From Oscillospiraceae bacterium (lineage in GTDB: Bacteria > Bacillota > Clostridia > Oscillospirales > Oscillospiraceae), in assembly GCA_017622295.1 (NCBI GenBank), contig JAGARK010000016.1, positions 1 through 64,000 on the forward strand: a stretch of DNA of 64,000 nt, read 5' to 3'. The position numbers and the translations under genes are program-made. Shown piece after piece: positions 8,357 through 16,227 of the stretch. The notes beneath the pieces are model-generated. The model saw nothing but the letters and a program-made list of their open reading frames with translations. It ran no database searches and was not told where the DNA came from. The number at the start of each line of letters is the position of its first letter. Position 1 is the first letter of the stretch.

Positions 8357-9922
8357 TCAGAACTGATTGTAGATAAAATTACTGGCGTCGTAGCCGATAC
8401 CATAGCTGCCCATCAGCAGCACCACGACCAACAGGATGAAGATCAGGCTGTAGCGCAGCGCAGCGGGCTTGGCATACAGCCGTTCCCGGATGGGGCCCTT
8501 CTCCTGCAGCAGGTCCATGACGAACCAGGTCAGGCAGCCGCCGAAGATGATGGCATAATCCAAAGCAGTCAAGCCGATGTTCATCAGCGTGCCGTCCCAC
8601 AGGATGTGGAAATTGAAGGTGGTAACGATGCTGCCCAGTCTGCGGAAATAGTCCCCCACATTGGGGAACAGATCGCAGGCCCGGATCAGGTTCATCAGCA
8701 TGAACATCCGCAGGATCTCGAAGCCGCCGTACCACTTCTTCTCCTTCAGGTGGAAGCGGTCATGGAACTTGGCATAAACCGGCATCAGCTCCTCGCTCAC
8801 CACGATGACAAAGCAGTTGAGCATGCCCCAGACGATGAAATTGGCGCTGAAGCCATGCCAGATACCGGTGCAGAACCAAGTGGCGACAGAGGCCACATAC
8901 ACCGGCACCCGCTTACCGAAATTGGGGAATTTCGCCCGGGAAGCCTTGGAGAGCTTACGCATGGGCTCGGAAACGGAGATGGGATAGAAGATGCAATCCT
9001 TCATCCAGACGCCCAAGCTGATATGCCAACGGCGCCAGTATTCCGCAATGTTCTTGGAGAAATAGGGACGGATGAAGTTTTCGGGCAGTTTGATGCCCAT
9101 TGCCTCGGCAAGACCGATGGTCACATCGATGCCGCCGGTGAAGTCGCCGTAGATCTGAATGGCATAGAACACCGTCAACACCAGAAATGCAATGCCAGTG
9201 TATTCCTCACCCTTCAGAGAACCGATGGCCACGGCGATCCGGTCCGCCACCACCAGCTTCTTGAAGTAACCCCAGAGCATCCGCTGTAGGCCGAAGGAAA
9301 CGGCCTTGCCGTCAAACTTGTGGGGGGCATAAAGCGTGGGGGTAAGCTGGTTAAACTTGCTGATAGGGCCCTGGATCAGCTGGGGGAAGAAAGAAACGAA
9401 AAGGGCCAGCTTGAAGGGGTTGCGCTCTGTCTTCGCTGTCTCCCGGTACACATCCACCACATAGCCCATGGACTGGAACATGTAGAAGGAAATACCCAGA
9501 GGCAGGCCCACCGTCAGGAAGGACAAGGTGCCGCCGCTGACGGCCGTGCGCACCGGGTCGATGAGACAGGCCTTGCACAGCGCCAGAATGCCGAAATTCA
9601 GCACAAGGCAGGCTACCATCCAGACCTTATTGCCGGACTTGATCTTTGCTTTGTATGCCTTCTTCTCTTCCCGGGACATCTCCGCCTTGTGGGCCGCCAT
9701 GTAGACGTCCCGCTGCTTCAGGCGGTTGTCCATCAGGATCGTGGTAGCATAGGTACTGAGCGTGGTCAGCGCAATGAAGACCAGATACTCCGTGCCTGCG
9801 CTGATGTAGAAGAAGCAGCTCGCAATCAACAGAAGCGGCCACTGCCATTTACCCGGAATGATGTAATAGACTGTCAGCAGCACCGCCGCAAACAGAAGAA
9901 AGGAAAAAGATGTAAACTGCAT
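8357..9922 (-). CDS. MBOAT family membrane O-acyltransferase (DltB/AlgI-like)
   Basis: A 521-residue polytopic membrane protein with about 10-11 hydrophobic segments. It carries the MBOAT signatures: PLGISFYMFQSMGYVVDVYR (about 141-160), QLIQGPISKF, YWRRWHISLGVW with His300, and GIWHGFSANFIVWG with the invariant His356. Family members pass an acyl or aminoacyl group from a cytoplasmic carrier to an extracellular polymer. The gene lies 4 bases after the carrier-protein gene and just before the SGNH gene, in the order DltC-DltB-DltD. The family alone does not fix the group transferred. Confidence 0.88.
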   Translation of the reverse strand: MQFTSFSFLLFAAVLLTVYYIIPGKWQWPLLLIASCFFYISAGTEYLVFIALTTLSTYATTILMDNRLKQRDVYMAAHKAEMSREEKKAYKAKIKSGNKVWMVACLVLNFGILALCKACLIDPVRTAVSGGTLSFLTVGLPLGISFYMFQSMGYVVDVYRETAKTERNPFKLALFVSFFPQLIQGPISKFNQLTPTLYAPHKFDGKAVSFGLQRMLWGYFKKLVVADRIAVAIGSLKGEEYTGIAFLVLTVFYAIQIYGDFTGGIDVTIGLAEAMGIKLPENFIRPYFSKNIAEYWRRWHISLGVWMKDCIFYPISVSEPMRKLSKASRAKFPNFGKRVPVYVASVATWFCTGIWHGFSANFIVWGMLNCFVIVVSEELMPVYAKFHDRFHLKEKKWYGGFEILRMFMLMNLIRACDLFPNVGDYFRRLGSIVTTFNFHILWDGTLMNIGLTALDYAIIFGGCLTWFVMDLLQEKGPIRERLYAKPAALRYSLIFILLVVVLLMGSYGIGYDASNFIYNQF

Positions 9923-9926
9923 GGTT

Positions 9927-10154
9927 TTATTCGTCCAGCAGCTTCTCGATCAGCGCATACAGCGCCTGGGCGGAGTTGAAGTTCTCGGGAACCAGCTCCT
10001 CGGCGGGGATGGCAACGTCATACTCGGCGTCGATCTCAGCCACCAGGGTAACGATGTCGAAGGAATCGAGAATCTTGTCGTCGATCAGAGTGGTGCAGGT
10101 CTCGAAGTCAACCTCGGGATGCAGCTCGGACAGAATGTTCAGCAATGCTTCCAT
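9927..10154 (-). CDS. acyl/aminoacyl carrier protein (DltC-like)
   Basis: A 75-residue acidic four-helix carrier protein. The phosphopantetheine attachment site is Ser31 in DKILDSFDIVTLVAEID. The LDSF context with a following acidic helix resembles DltC and other small carrier proteins. It should carry the group activated by the adenylating enzyme at 10703-12220 and hand it to the MBOAT protein encoded next. A GGAGA site precedes the ATG. Confidence 0.85.
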   Translation of the reverse strand: MEALLNILSELHPEVDFETCTTLIDDKILDSFDIVTLVAEIDAEYDVAIPAEELVPENFNSAQALYALIEKLLDE

Positions 10155-10182
10155 GATAATAATCTCCTTTGTGTTTCAATGA

Positions 10183-10533
10183 TTACCTGCCAAAATCGGA
10201 CTCTACGATCTCTTTTGCAGCAGCGATCAGAACGCGCAGACCACTGTCACTCATTTCATCCAGAAGATGATCCAGATAGCGCCGTTCGGCAGTCTTGGTG
10301 GTGGATTTGTTTGGAAAGAAATACTGGTCCACAGAAATATCATAACGGGAAACCAGCTCATAAAAAATCTGCAGGCTGGGATGTTGGCCGTTGTTTTCGA
10401 TATTCGCAAGATAACGGGGAGAAAGATTCATCTCATCGCAAACTTTTTTGCGCGACTCATTTCTCCCCATACGCGCGGACTTTATTGCTTTTCCCAAACA
10501 GCTAAAATCATAAACTGGGACTTGTCTTTTCAT
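10183..10533 (-). CDS. XRE-family helix-turn-helix regulator
   Basis: A 116-residue DNA-binding protein with an N-terminal HTH_3 domain (about 12-70; KVCDEMNLSPRYLANIENNGQHPSL is the HTH and following loop) and a short C-terminal helical part. It is the first gene of the unit XRE-carrier-MBOAT-SGNH-lipoprotein and probably regulates it, perhaps including the racemase-ligase unit upstream. Possible minus-strand promoter elements are TTGAGC and TAGACA with 17 bases between them, both weak. The signal is unknown. Confidence 0.82.
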   Translation of the reverse strand: MKRQVPVYDFSCLGKAIKSARMGRNESRKKVCDEMNLSPRYLANIENNGQHPSLQIFYELVSRYDISVDQYFFPNKSTTKTAERRYLDHLLDEMSDSGLRVLIAAAKEIVESDFGR

Positions 10534-10657
10534 TGCATATTCACCCTATGATATTTTACTGTTTTCATCTCCGTTTGGATATGTCTACACAGTTCCTATA
10601 ACTCGCTCAAATAATGCCTATTTTATGAAATATTAATACAAATTTAAAATAAAAAAA

Positions 10658-10690
10658 GCAACGGTGAAGTCTCATTACTTCACCGTTGCT
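10658..10690 (-). terminator. terminator after the DltA-like gene
   Basis: The perfect stem GCAACGGTGAAGT/ACTTCACCGTTGC has a 6-base loop and is followed on the minus strand by a T-run. It separates the racemase-ligase unit from the regulator-carrier-MBOAT unit, so the two parts of the locus can be expressed independently. Confidence 0.9.
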
Positions 10691-10702
10691 TAAAAAATGC
10701 AA

Positions 10703-12220
10703 TCAGCCGTTTTTATTCATATACATCTGCTTGAGCAGATTGCGGTCGATTTTTCCGTTGGGGGTCAGGGGCATGGTCTCCAGCTGGCGGATCACATGGG
10801 GCACCATGTACCGGGGCAGCTTGTCCTTGATGTAGGCGGTCATATCCTTGAAGTCCAGGTCGCCCACATAGTACAGAACGATCTTTTTCTTTTCGCCGTC
10901 AAAGATGCAGCAGGCGCTCTTGACGTCGTCGTGCATGTTGGCGATGACCTCGATCTCGCCCAGTTCGATGCGGTGGCCCATGTGCTTGATCTGGAAGTCC
11001 TTACGGGACAGGAACACCAGCTCTCCCCGCTCATTGTACTTGCCGATGTCACCGGTGCGGTAGATCAGCTCGGGGTACAGATCGTTCAGGGGGTTCTGGA
11101 CGAAGGCCTTGGAAGTGACCTCCGGATTACGGTAGTAGCCCAGGGTCAGCCGGGTACCGCGAACGCAGATCTCGCCCTGCTGGCCGGGACCTGCCAATTT
11201 ATCATTCTCGTCCAGCAGCATGATCTCGGTATTGCGGAAGGGACGGCCCACGGGCAGCACCTCATCCAGACCGAATTCCCGGTCCACCTCATAGTAGCAG
11301 CAGATGCCGGTGGTCTCGGTGGGGCCGTAGAGGTTGATAAACCGGGCCTGGGGCAGTGCGGCCCGCCACAGGTTGAACTGCTTGATGGGGAACACCTCGC
11401 TGGCGAAGGCCACAGTATGCAGGTACTGAGGGATCACCTTGTCGAAGGTCTTAAAGGCGGAGATCATGGTCAGGGCGGAAACCACCCAGCAGACCGTGTT
11501 GATCTTCTTCTCGTTCAGGAACTCCACCAGCTTGATGGGGAACATGAACAGCTGCTTCGGGATCAGAATGGTGGTGGCGCCGTATTTCAAAGTGGGCATG
11601 ACCTCCTTGAGGTATGCGTCGAAATACAGGGGCGTTTGATTGCCGAAAACGCTGTTTTCATTGAACCTCAGCACATCACACAGATTCTCCACATAGTCCA
11701 GCACGCTGCGGTGGCAGGCGGTGACACCCTTGGGCACGCCGGTGGAGCCGGAGGTGAAGACGATGTAGATGGGGTCAATGTCCAACTGGCGGTCCCGGAT
11801 GGAAGCCAGGGCATCCTCCGCCACGGCAGTTTCGCAAATCTCGCTGTAAATATAGGTTTTGCCGTGATAATCGAATTCCTCCACCAGGGGGGCAGTGGTC
11901 TGATCGCAGATCATGGCAGCGGGATTCAGGGTCTTCAGGATCAGTTCGATCCGGTGCCGGGGCATTTCATCGTCCAGGGGGACATAATAGCAGCCGGCGT
12001 AGATGGTGCCGAAGAAGGACACCAGGGTGGTGGGATGCTTCTTCATGAACACCACCACGGCTTTTTTATAGAAGCCCTCGTTATGAAGGAAGGAGCCCAC
12101 AGACCGGGCCTGGTCATAGACCTGCCGGAAGGTCAGGCCCATTTCCTCATTGGCAAAGGCCACCTTCTCCGGCACCCGGGTCACAGTATGCTCCAGATAT
12201 TCCAATACATTCGTCTGCAT
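10703..12220 (-). CDS. DltA-like amino-acid adenylating enzyme
   Basis: A 505-residue member of the ANL superfamily. Motifs: FTSGSTGVPKGV (155-166, ATP loop), YFDAYLKE with Asp201 (the residue that usually binds the substrate amino group), YGPTET (298-303), YRTGDIGKY (388-395), hinge and GEIE (421-424), and the catalytic lysine in LTPNGKIDR (Lys490). Length and layout match D-alanine:carrier ligase DltA. However, the segment corresponding to the DltA FCGE pocket reads FASE (272-275), so D-Ala specificity is doubtful. It is cotranscribed with an Asp/Glu racemase (gap 11 bases). The likely acceptor is the carrier protein at 9927-10154. Confidence 0.85.
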   Translation of the reverse strand: MQTNVLEYLEHTVTRVPEKVAFANEEMGLTFRQVYDQARSVGSFLHNEGFYKKAVVVFMKKHPTTLVSFFGTIYAGCYYVPLDDEMPRHRIELILKTLNPAAMICDQTTAPLVEEFDYHGKTYIYSEICETAVAEDALASIRDRQLDIDPIYIVFTSGSTGVPKGVTACHRSVLDYVENLCDVLRFNENSVFGNQTPLYFDAYLKEVMPTLKYGATTILIPKQLFMFPIKLVEFLNEKKINTVCWVVSALTMISAFKTFDKVIPQYLHTVAFASEVFPIKQFNLWRAALPQARFINLYGPTETTGICCYYEVDREFGLDEVLPVGRPFRNTEIMLLDENDKLAGPGQQGEICVRGTRLTLGYYRNPEVTSKAFVQNPLNDLYPELIYRTGDIGKYNERGELVFLSRKDFQIKHMGHRIELGEIEVIANMHDDVKSACCIFDGEKKKIVLYYVGDLDFKDMTAYIKDKLPRYMVPHVIRQLETMPLTPNGKIDRNLLKQMYMNKNG

Positions 12221-12231
12221 GAAAATTCTCC

Positions 12232-12966
12232 TTACTTGGTAATCAGACAGTCGTAATTCTTTTTCAGGGGGGCGCCACAGCGCACAACCGCCTGCTGAGC
12301 CAGCACTTCCAGTGCATCCAAAAATCCGGCACCGATATAATGATCCCGCTTGATCAGCGACAGCTCAGTGCAGCCGAGAATGATGACTTCAGCACCGTTT
12401 TCCCGGAGCTCCTCCGCCACCTGGCGAAACCGCGCCATATCGGCGGGGCGGTTGGCCTTGATGCACTCAAAAATCAGATGCATCACATCCTTCTGGCGCT
12501 CTTTCGAGGGAATCACACGGGTGATGCCCCGCTTTTCCAACTCCTTCTGAAAAATACCGGAGGACACTGTACCGTCGGTGGCCATGATGCCCACAGTGCG
12601 GATTCCCGCATTCTGCAAATGAATGGCCGTCTCCTGGGGCGCATGGATAATGGGGACGGATATGGCCTGACTGAGACTCTCGTGGAAATAATGGGCGGTA
12701 ACGCAGGGAATCGCGATACAGCCCACCCCCTGCTCCGACAGCCGCCGCCCCAGATCGATCATGGACTCCAGTGGGCTGGGCAGCGTGGGGTCCAGAATAA
12801 AGCTGCTACGGTCCGGAATGGAGGGGGTGTGATAAATCACCATATCCAGATGCTGCTGATCCCGCTGGGCATCCGTCATGCGGATCACCAGCTCCATGAA
12901 ATGGGAAGTGGCAATGGGGCCAAGGCCGCCGATGACACCCAAAGTTTTCTGTTGTGCCTGGGTCAT
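12232..12966 (-). CDS. Asp/Glu/hydantoin racemase family protein
   Basis: A 244-residue cofactor-independent racemase of the aspartate/glutamate type. It has an N-terminal GVIGGLGPIAT motif and the two catalytic cysteines, Cys88 in AIPCVTAHYF and Cys199 in ILGCTELSLI. The usual CNT triad of the first site is CVT here. The start at 12966 is set by GGAGG a few bases upstream and lies 1 base after the stop of the transglutaminase-like gene, indicating coupling. Interconversion of L- and D-Asp or Glu is the family activity. Next to an adenylating enzyme it may supply the D-amino acid. Substrate not determinable from sequence. Confidence 0.83.
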   Translation of the reverse strand: MTQAQQKTLGVIGGLGPIATSHFMELVIRMTDAQRDQQHLDMVIYHTPSIPDRSSFILDPTLPSPLESMIDLGRRLSEQGVGCIAIPCVTAHYFHESLSQAISVPIIHAPQETAIHLQNAGIRTVGIMATDGTVSSGIFQKELEKRGITRVIPSKERQKDVMHLIFECIKANRPADMARFRQVAEELRENGAEVIILGCTELSLIKRDHYIGAGFLDALEVLAQQAVVRCGAPLKKNYDCLITK

Positions 12967-12967
12967 G

Positions 12968-14470
12968 TTATTCCTCCGGGGTTGCGGGGTAAAGACTCTT
13001 GTCATAGGTGTAGTAGTCCACACAGTGGCCGTTGAACCACTCCAGGACCGCATCCGTCACCAGACACATATTCCGTGCAGGTCTGGGATGGGGACAGGAG
13101 TCAAAATGGTAGAAAGTCTCACCGCCGTCCACGCTGACCATGCTCCAGTAATGGGTGGTGGTCCGGGCGGTGCCGGGAGAACGCTGGATGGAAAGATTGG
13201 GCAGGCCCAGCCGCTCGAACATCAGCCGGCACACGGCGTAGAAGCCGAAGCAGTCACCATAGCCCTTGTCCAGCATCTGGTAAGCAGCCTGCATCCAGTC
13301 AGTCTTGTCGCAGTCGCTGGAATACCAGCACTCGTTGAGGACCCACTTGTAGATGGCCTTGACCTTGGCGGTGTCGGACATGCTGCTGTTGGTGATTCTT
13401 GCCAGGACCTTGTCGGCGGCGGCATAGATGGTCTCCTGATCCGCCAGTTCCTTGGAAGCCTCGCTGACGGTGATGGTGGTCTCCATGGAAACTTCATTGC
13501 CGGCACCATCCTTTGCGGTGTAGACCACAGGGTAAGTGCCGGGGGTGCTCAGGTCCACCTGGCTGGAATCGATGGACAGCTTGGGATTATCGTCGATGTC
13601 ATCTCTGACGATGACGTCACTGCGGTAGGAAATCGTGCTGCCCACAAAAACGGACAGATTCCGAACGCCCAGAAGCTGAGGAGCCGTATCATCCTTGACC
13701 ACGGTGACGGTGGTGGTGACGGAGGTCTCATTGCCGCTGGCGTCAACGGCGGTGTAGGTCACATCATATGTACCGGGCGTCTCCAGATCCACTTTGCTGT
13801 CGTCTACGGTCAGCAAAGCCTCGGGGTCCAGATCGTCGGTGACAGTGACGCCCTCCAGCAGACCGGCCTCCATACCCAGGAATACAACCCGCTCTTCGGC
13901 GCCGGTGATTTCAGGGGCAGTTTCATCGTGGAGGATGGTCAGGGTGGCTGCAAATCTTGCGGTGTTGCCGCCCAGATCCGTCAGCACGATGGTAACCATC
14001 TGGTCGCCTTCCAGAGAGGTATCGGGTTCATGGGAGAAGGAAGCGGTGACCTGGGTCATATCGCTGACGCTGGTGACAAAGTCCGCCGCGGTGGGGATCT
14101 TGTTGGAAAAGGCAGTGATGTTCTGCACCGTACCGGTGGGAGCCACGGTATCCTGCACCCGCAGGGATGCAGGAATGGGAATGTAACAATACTTGACAGT
14201 CACCCGATGCTCACCGGGCACATTCAGATCGAGGGCAGAAAGATCCGTCTGAATCTCTGCTTCCAGGCCCATATCACTGATGATAAAGTCCTGGGCAGTG
14301 ACGGACTGACCGACTTCCATGGTCACTTCAGACCTGACATTTTGAATGATATATTTCCAGAACAGGAAACCGCAGACCAGCACCAGTGCCAGAAGCACCA
14401 GCAGCACAATCTTGCCGGCGGGGCCTTTTTTCGGCTTCTCTTTCAGGTATTTGGGATGATGTTTGCTCAT
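12968..14470 (-). CDS. membrane-anchored protein with Ig-like (DUF5011-type) repeats and transglutaminase-like domain
   Basis: A 500-residue protein: basic cytoplasmic tail, one transmembrane helix (about 20-42), a beta-rich region, at least two Ig-like DUF5011-type repeats (about 180-350; pattern VDLSTPGTYPVVYTAKDGAGNE) and a C-terminal transglutaminase-like fold. The Cys-His-Asp triad is visible as Cys407 (GDCFGF), His440 (THYWSMV) and Asp457 (HFDSC). It should face the cell exterior and act on proteins or peptidoglycan as protease, amidase or cross-linker. The start at 14470 is chosen over an ATG 6 bases upstream because AAGGAGA is better spaced. It leads the racemase-ligase operon. A paralogue with the same layout is at 23275-24789. 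Confidence 0.82.
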   Translation of the reverse strand: MSKHHPKYLKEKPKKGPAGKIVLLVLLALVLVCGFLFWKYIIQNVRSEVTMEVGQSVTAQDFIISDMGLEAEIQTDLSALDLNVPGEHRVTVKYCYIPIPASLRVQDTVAPTGTVQNITAFSNKIPTAADFVTSVSDMTQVTASFSHEPDTSLEGDQMVTIVLTDLGGNTARFAATLTILHDETAPEITGAEERVVFLGMEAGLLEGVTVTDDLDPEALLTVDDSKVDLETPGTYDVTYTAVDASGNETSVTTTVTVVKDDTAPQLLGVRNLSVFVGSTISYRSDVIVRDDIDDNPKLSIDSSQVDLSTPGTYPVVYTAKDGAGNEVSMETTITVSEASKELADQETIYAAADKVLARITNSSMSDTAKVKAIYKWVLNECWYSSDCDKTDWMQAAYQMLDKGYGDCFGFYAVCRLMFERLGLPNLSIQRSPGTARTTTHYWSMVSVDGGETFYHFDSCPHPRPARNMCLVTDAVLEWFNGHCVDYYTYDKSLYPATPEE

Positions 14471-14582
14471 GGTCATTCTCCTTTTGACAGGAAGCTGCCC
14501 GACGAAAACCGGCAGCAAATTCTGACATTTTCACGGGGCACAGTGGGAAAACGCCCAGATTCTCCCTTGTACCCATCTTAGT

Positions 14583-14612
14583 ATTATACACACCTGTGCG
14601 CTGCTTCGTCAA
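14583..14612 (-). promoter_or_regulatory. promoter of the transglutaminase-racemase-ligase operon
   Basis: Minus-strand -35 TTGACG (plus 14607-14612), an 18-base spacer and -10 TATAAT (plus 14583-14588), about 110 bases before the first start codon. Confidence 0.7.
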
Positions 14613-14650
14613 GCAGAATGTCATTAAATTCATCTTAATTCTCAAGGAAA

Positions 14651-14676
14651 AACCCGGTAACAAACGTTACCGGGTG
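14651..14676 (-). terminator. terminator after the YczE-like gene
   Basis: The stem ACCCGGTAAC/GTTACCGGGT with a 4-base loop is followed on the minus strand by TTTTTCC. It closes the helicase-dprA-YczE unit. Confidence 0.85.
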
Positions 14677-14697
14677 GAGTATGTCAGAAATCAGGGA

Positions 14698-15327
14698 TTA
14701 TGTCCGGCTGTTTTCCCGGGGTGTGAAAACATGCTTCTTCCAGAAGTCCATAGCAGGACCGAAAATCAGGGCGGCAATGATGGTGCCCTCCCGGAGGGTC
14801 CATTCGGTTCCGAAGATTAAGGTCAACACCACGCTGATCAGGACCAGCACAATGTCGATCTTCTGCCGGAGCTTGCCCATGGTGGTACCGATGCGCTCGG
14901 CGATCATCTGGATACAGCCCTCCATGGGGGTGCGCATCAGATGGGTCTCCAGCACCAGGGTGCAGCCGAAGGCGCTGACCAGGAAGGCAATGACCGTGAC
15001 GATCAGACGGACGGGATAGAAGGTGAAGGTCACATCCTTGAGGATCGTATACAGGAAGAAATTCAGGACGCTGCCGCCCAGGGTGATATACAGCAGCTGC
15101 AGATACTCCGTTTTACGAAAATTCTTCCGCTCCATGGCGATCTGCCCCAGGAAGAAGGAGCCGTGAAATATCATGGAGAAGGTGCCGACCCTGATGCCGA
15201 TACACTCGGCGATGGTGGCAATGGCAGCATCCACAGGTAGTACGCCGATGGCCGCCTTGATGGCAAAGGCCACAGAGGCATACACCAGAATGATGCCCAG
15301 AATGGTAAGACCGATTTTCTTTGTCAT
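14698..15327 (-). CDS. YczE/YyaS/YitT-family integral membrane protein
   Basis: A 209-residue membrane protein with about five to six transmembrane helices. It has the family features of a small polar residue-rich first helix (AFAIKAAIGVLPVDA) and a central GCTLVLETHLMRTP segment. No catalytic motif is seen and the biochemical role of the family is unknown; transport has been suggested. It lies 15 bases downstream of dprA and appears to be the last gene of that unit. Confidence 0.75.
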   Translation of the reverse strand: MTKKIGLTILGIILVYASVAFAIKAAIGVLPVDAAIATIAECIGIRVGTFSMIFHGSFFLGQIAMERKNFRKTEYLQLLYITLGGSVLNFFLYTILKDVTFTFYPVRLIVTVIAFLVSAFGCTLVLETHLMRTPMEGCIQMIAERIGTTMGKLRQKIDIVLVLISVVLTLIFGTEWTLREGTIIAALIFGPAMDFWKKHVFTPRENSRT

Positions 15328-15342
15328 AAAATGTCCTCCTTT

Positions 15343-16227
15343 TTAAAAAAGGGTAATCTGTTCCGGAAGATCGTAAAAGGAATCCAGAGCGTTGATCCCA
15401 ATGAGATTGGCTCCCATCTGGCCCAGAAGGGCCGCTCCCTCGCTGCCGTCATCGAAGCAGTAGACACTGCTCCAGCCATGGCGCAGATTCTTTGCGGTGC
15501 CGGCCCAGGTTCCGCCGGCCGCAAGGCCGGTCTGGGCCACGAAGGTTTTCAGACCCAGAGTGTGGATACAGCGGTTTCGGCTCAGGGCCCGCTGGGCGGA
15601 AAACTCCTCGTCATAGCCATCTTCACTGAGATAGAGCACATTTTCCCGCAGGGGATGCTTCCAGAGGGCGTCGGGAACAATGCTGACGATCTTGCCGCCG
15701 GAGGCCAGGCAGGCCTCCTGGGCCGCTTTGTCCGCGCCCCGGGCATTGCCGGAGATCAGCACATAGCCCTGCAGCGCAGCCTGACGGCCTGCTTCCGCCG
15801 CAAAGCGCCAGTTTTCCTCCCGCAGCTCCCGGCTGCCCACCAGCGCAACGGCAGGCTGGGCCAACAAGGACACATTTCCCCTGGCCCACAGGCATCCGGG
15901 GGCCTCCGCCCCCAGCCGTCTGCGCAGCAGCGCCGGATAGTCGTCACTGACCCGGGTGATGCAGACACAGCCGAGCTTTGCGGCCTTTTGAAGATAGTAA
16001 TCCAGCCGCTCTTCTTCGGAAAGGAGCTTCACGATCCGTCCGGCCATCTCCGGGCCATAGCCCAGGGCCAGCAGATCCTTCGATTCCAGCTCCCGGTCCT
16101 CCATTGTTCTTTCCGCAGAGGCCATACGCTCCGTAAGGATCCGGAACTGGGCCACAGTCAGGGGCTTTCGCCGAGGGTCTCCCAGATGGCTTGTCAGCAG
16201 CAGGAAGCCCCGCTCTGCGGCTCTCAA
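15343..16227 (-). CDS. dprA: DNA-processing protein DprA/Smf
   Basis: A 294-residue protein of the DprA family, which loads RecA on incoming single-stranded DNA during transformation. It has an N-terminal helical region and a Rossmann-like core: VALVGSRELREENW (about 165-180), YVLISGNARGADKAAQEACL (about 192-212; the classical form is SGxARGID, here ARGAD) and a KIVSIVPDALW segment. A C-terminal winged helix is not apparent, as in many short Clostridial forms. The start is a TTG overlapping the helicase stop (TTGA), indicating translational coupling. Confidence 0.83.
   Translation of the reverse strand: MRAAERGFLLLTSHLGDPRRKPLTVAQFRILTERMASAERTMEDRELESKDLLALGYGPEMAGRIVKLLSEEERLDYYLQKAAKLGCVCITRVSDDYPALLRRRLGAEAPGCLWARGNVSLLAQPAVALVGSRELREENWRFAAEAGRQAALQGYVLISGNARGADKAAQEACLASGGKIVSIVPDALWKHPLRENVLYLSEDGYDEEFSAQRALSRNRCIHTLGLKTFVAQTGLAAGGTWAGTAKNLRHGWSSVYCFDDGSEGAALLGQMGANLIGINALDSFYDLPEQITLF

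Noticed and set aside
10697-12256. Open plus-strand frame opposite the DltA-like gene
   Set aside because: Antisense shadow; the minus-strand gene has all ANL motifs.
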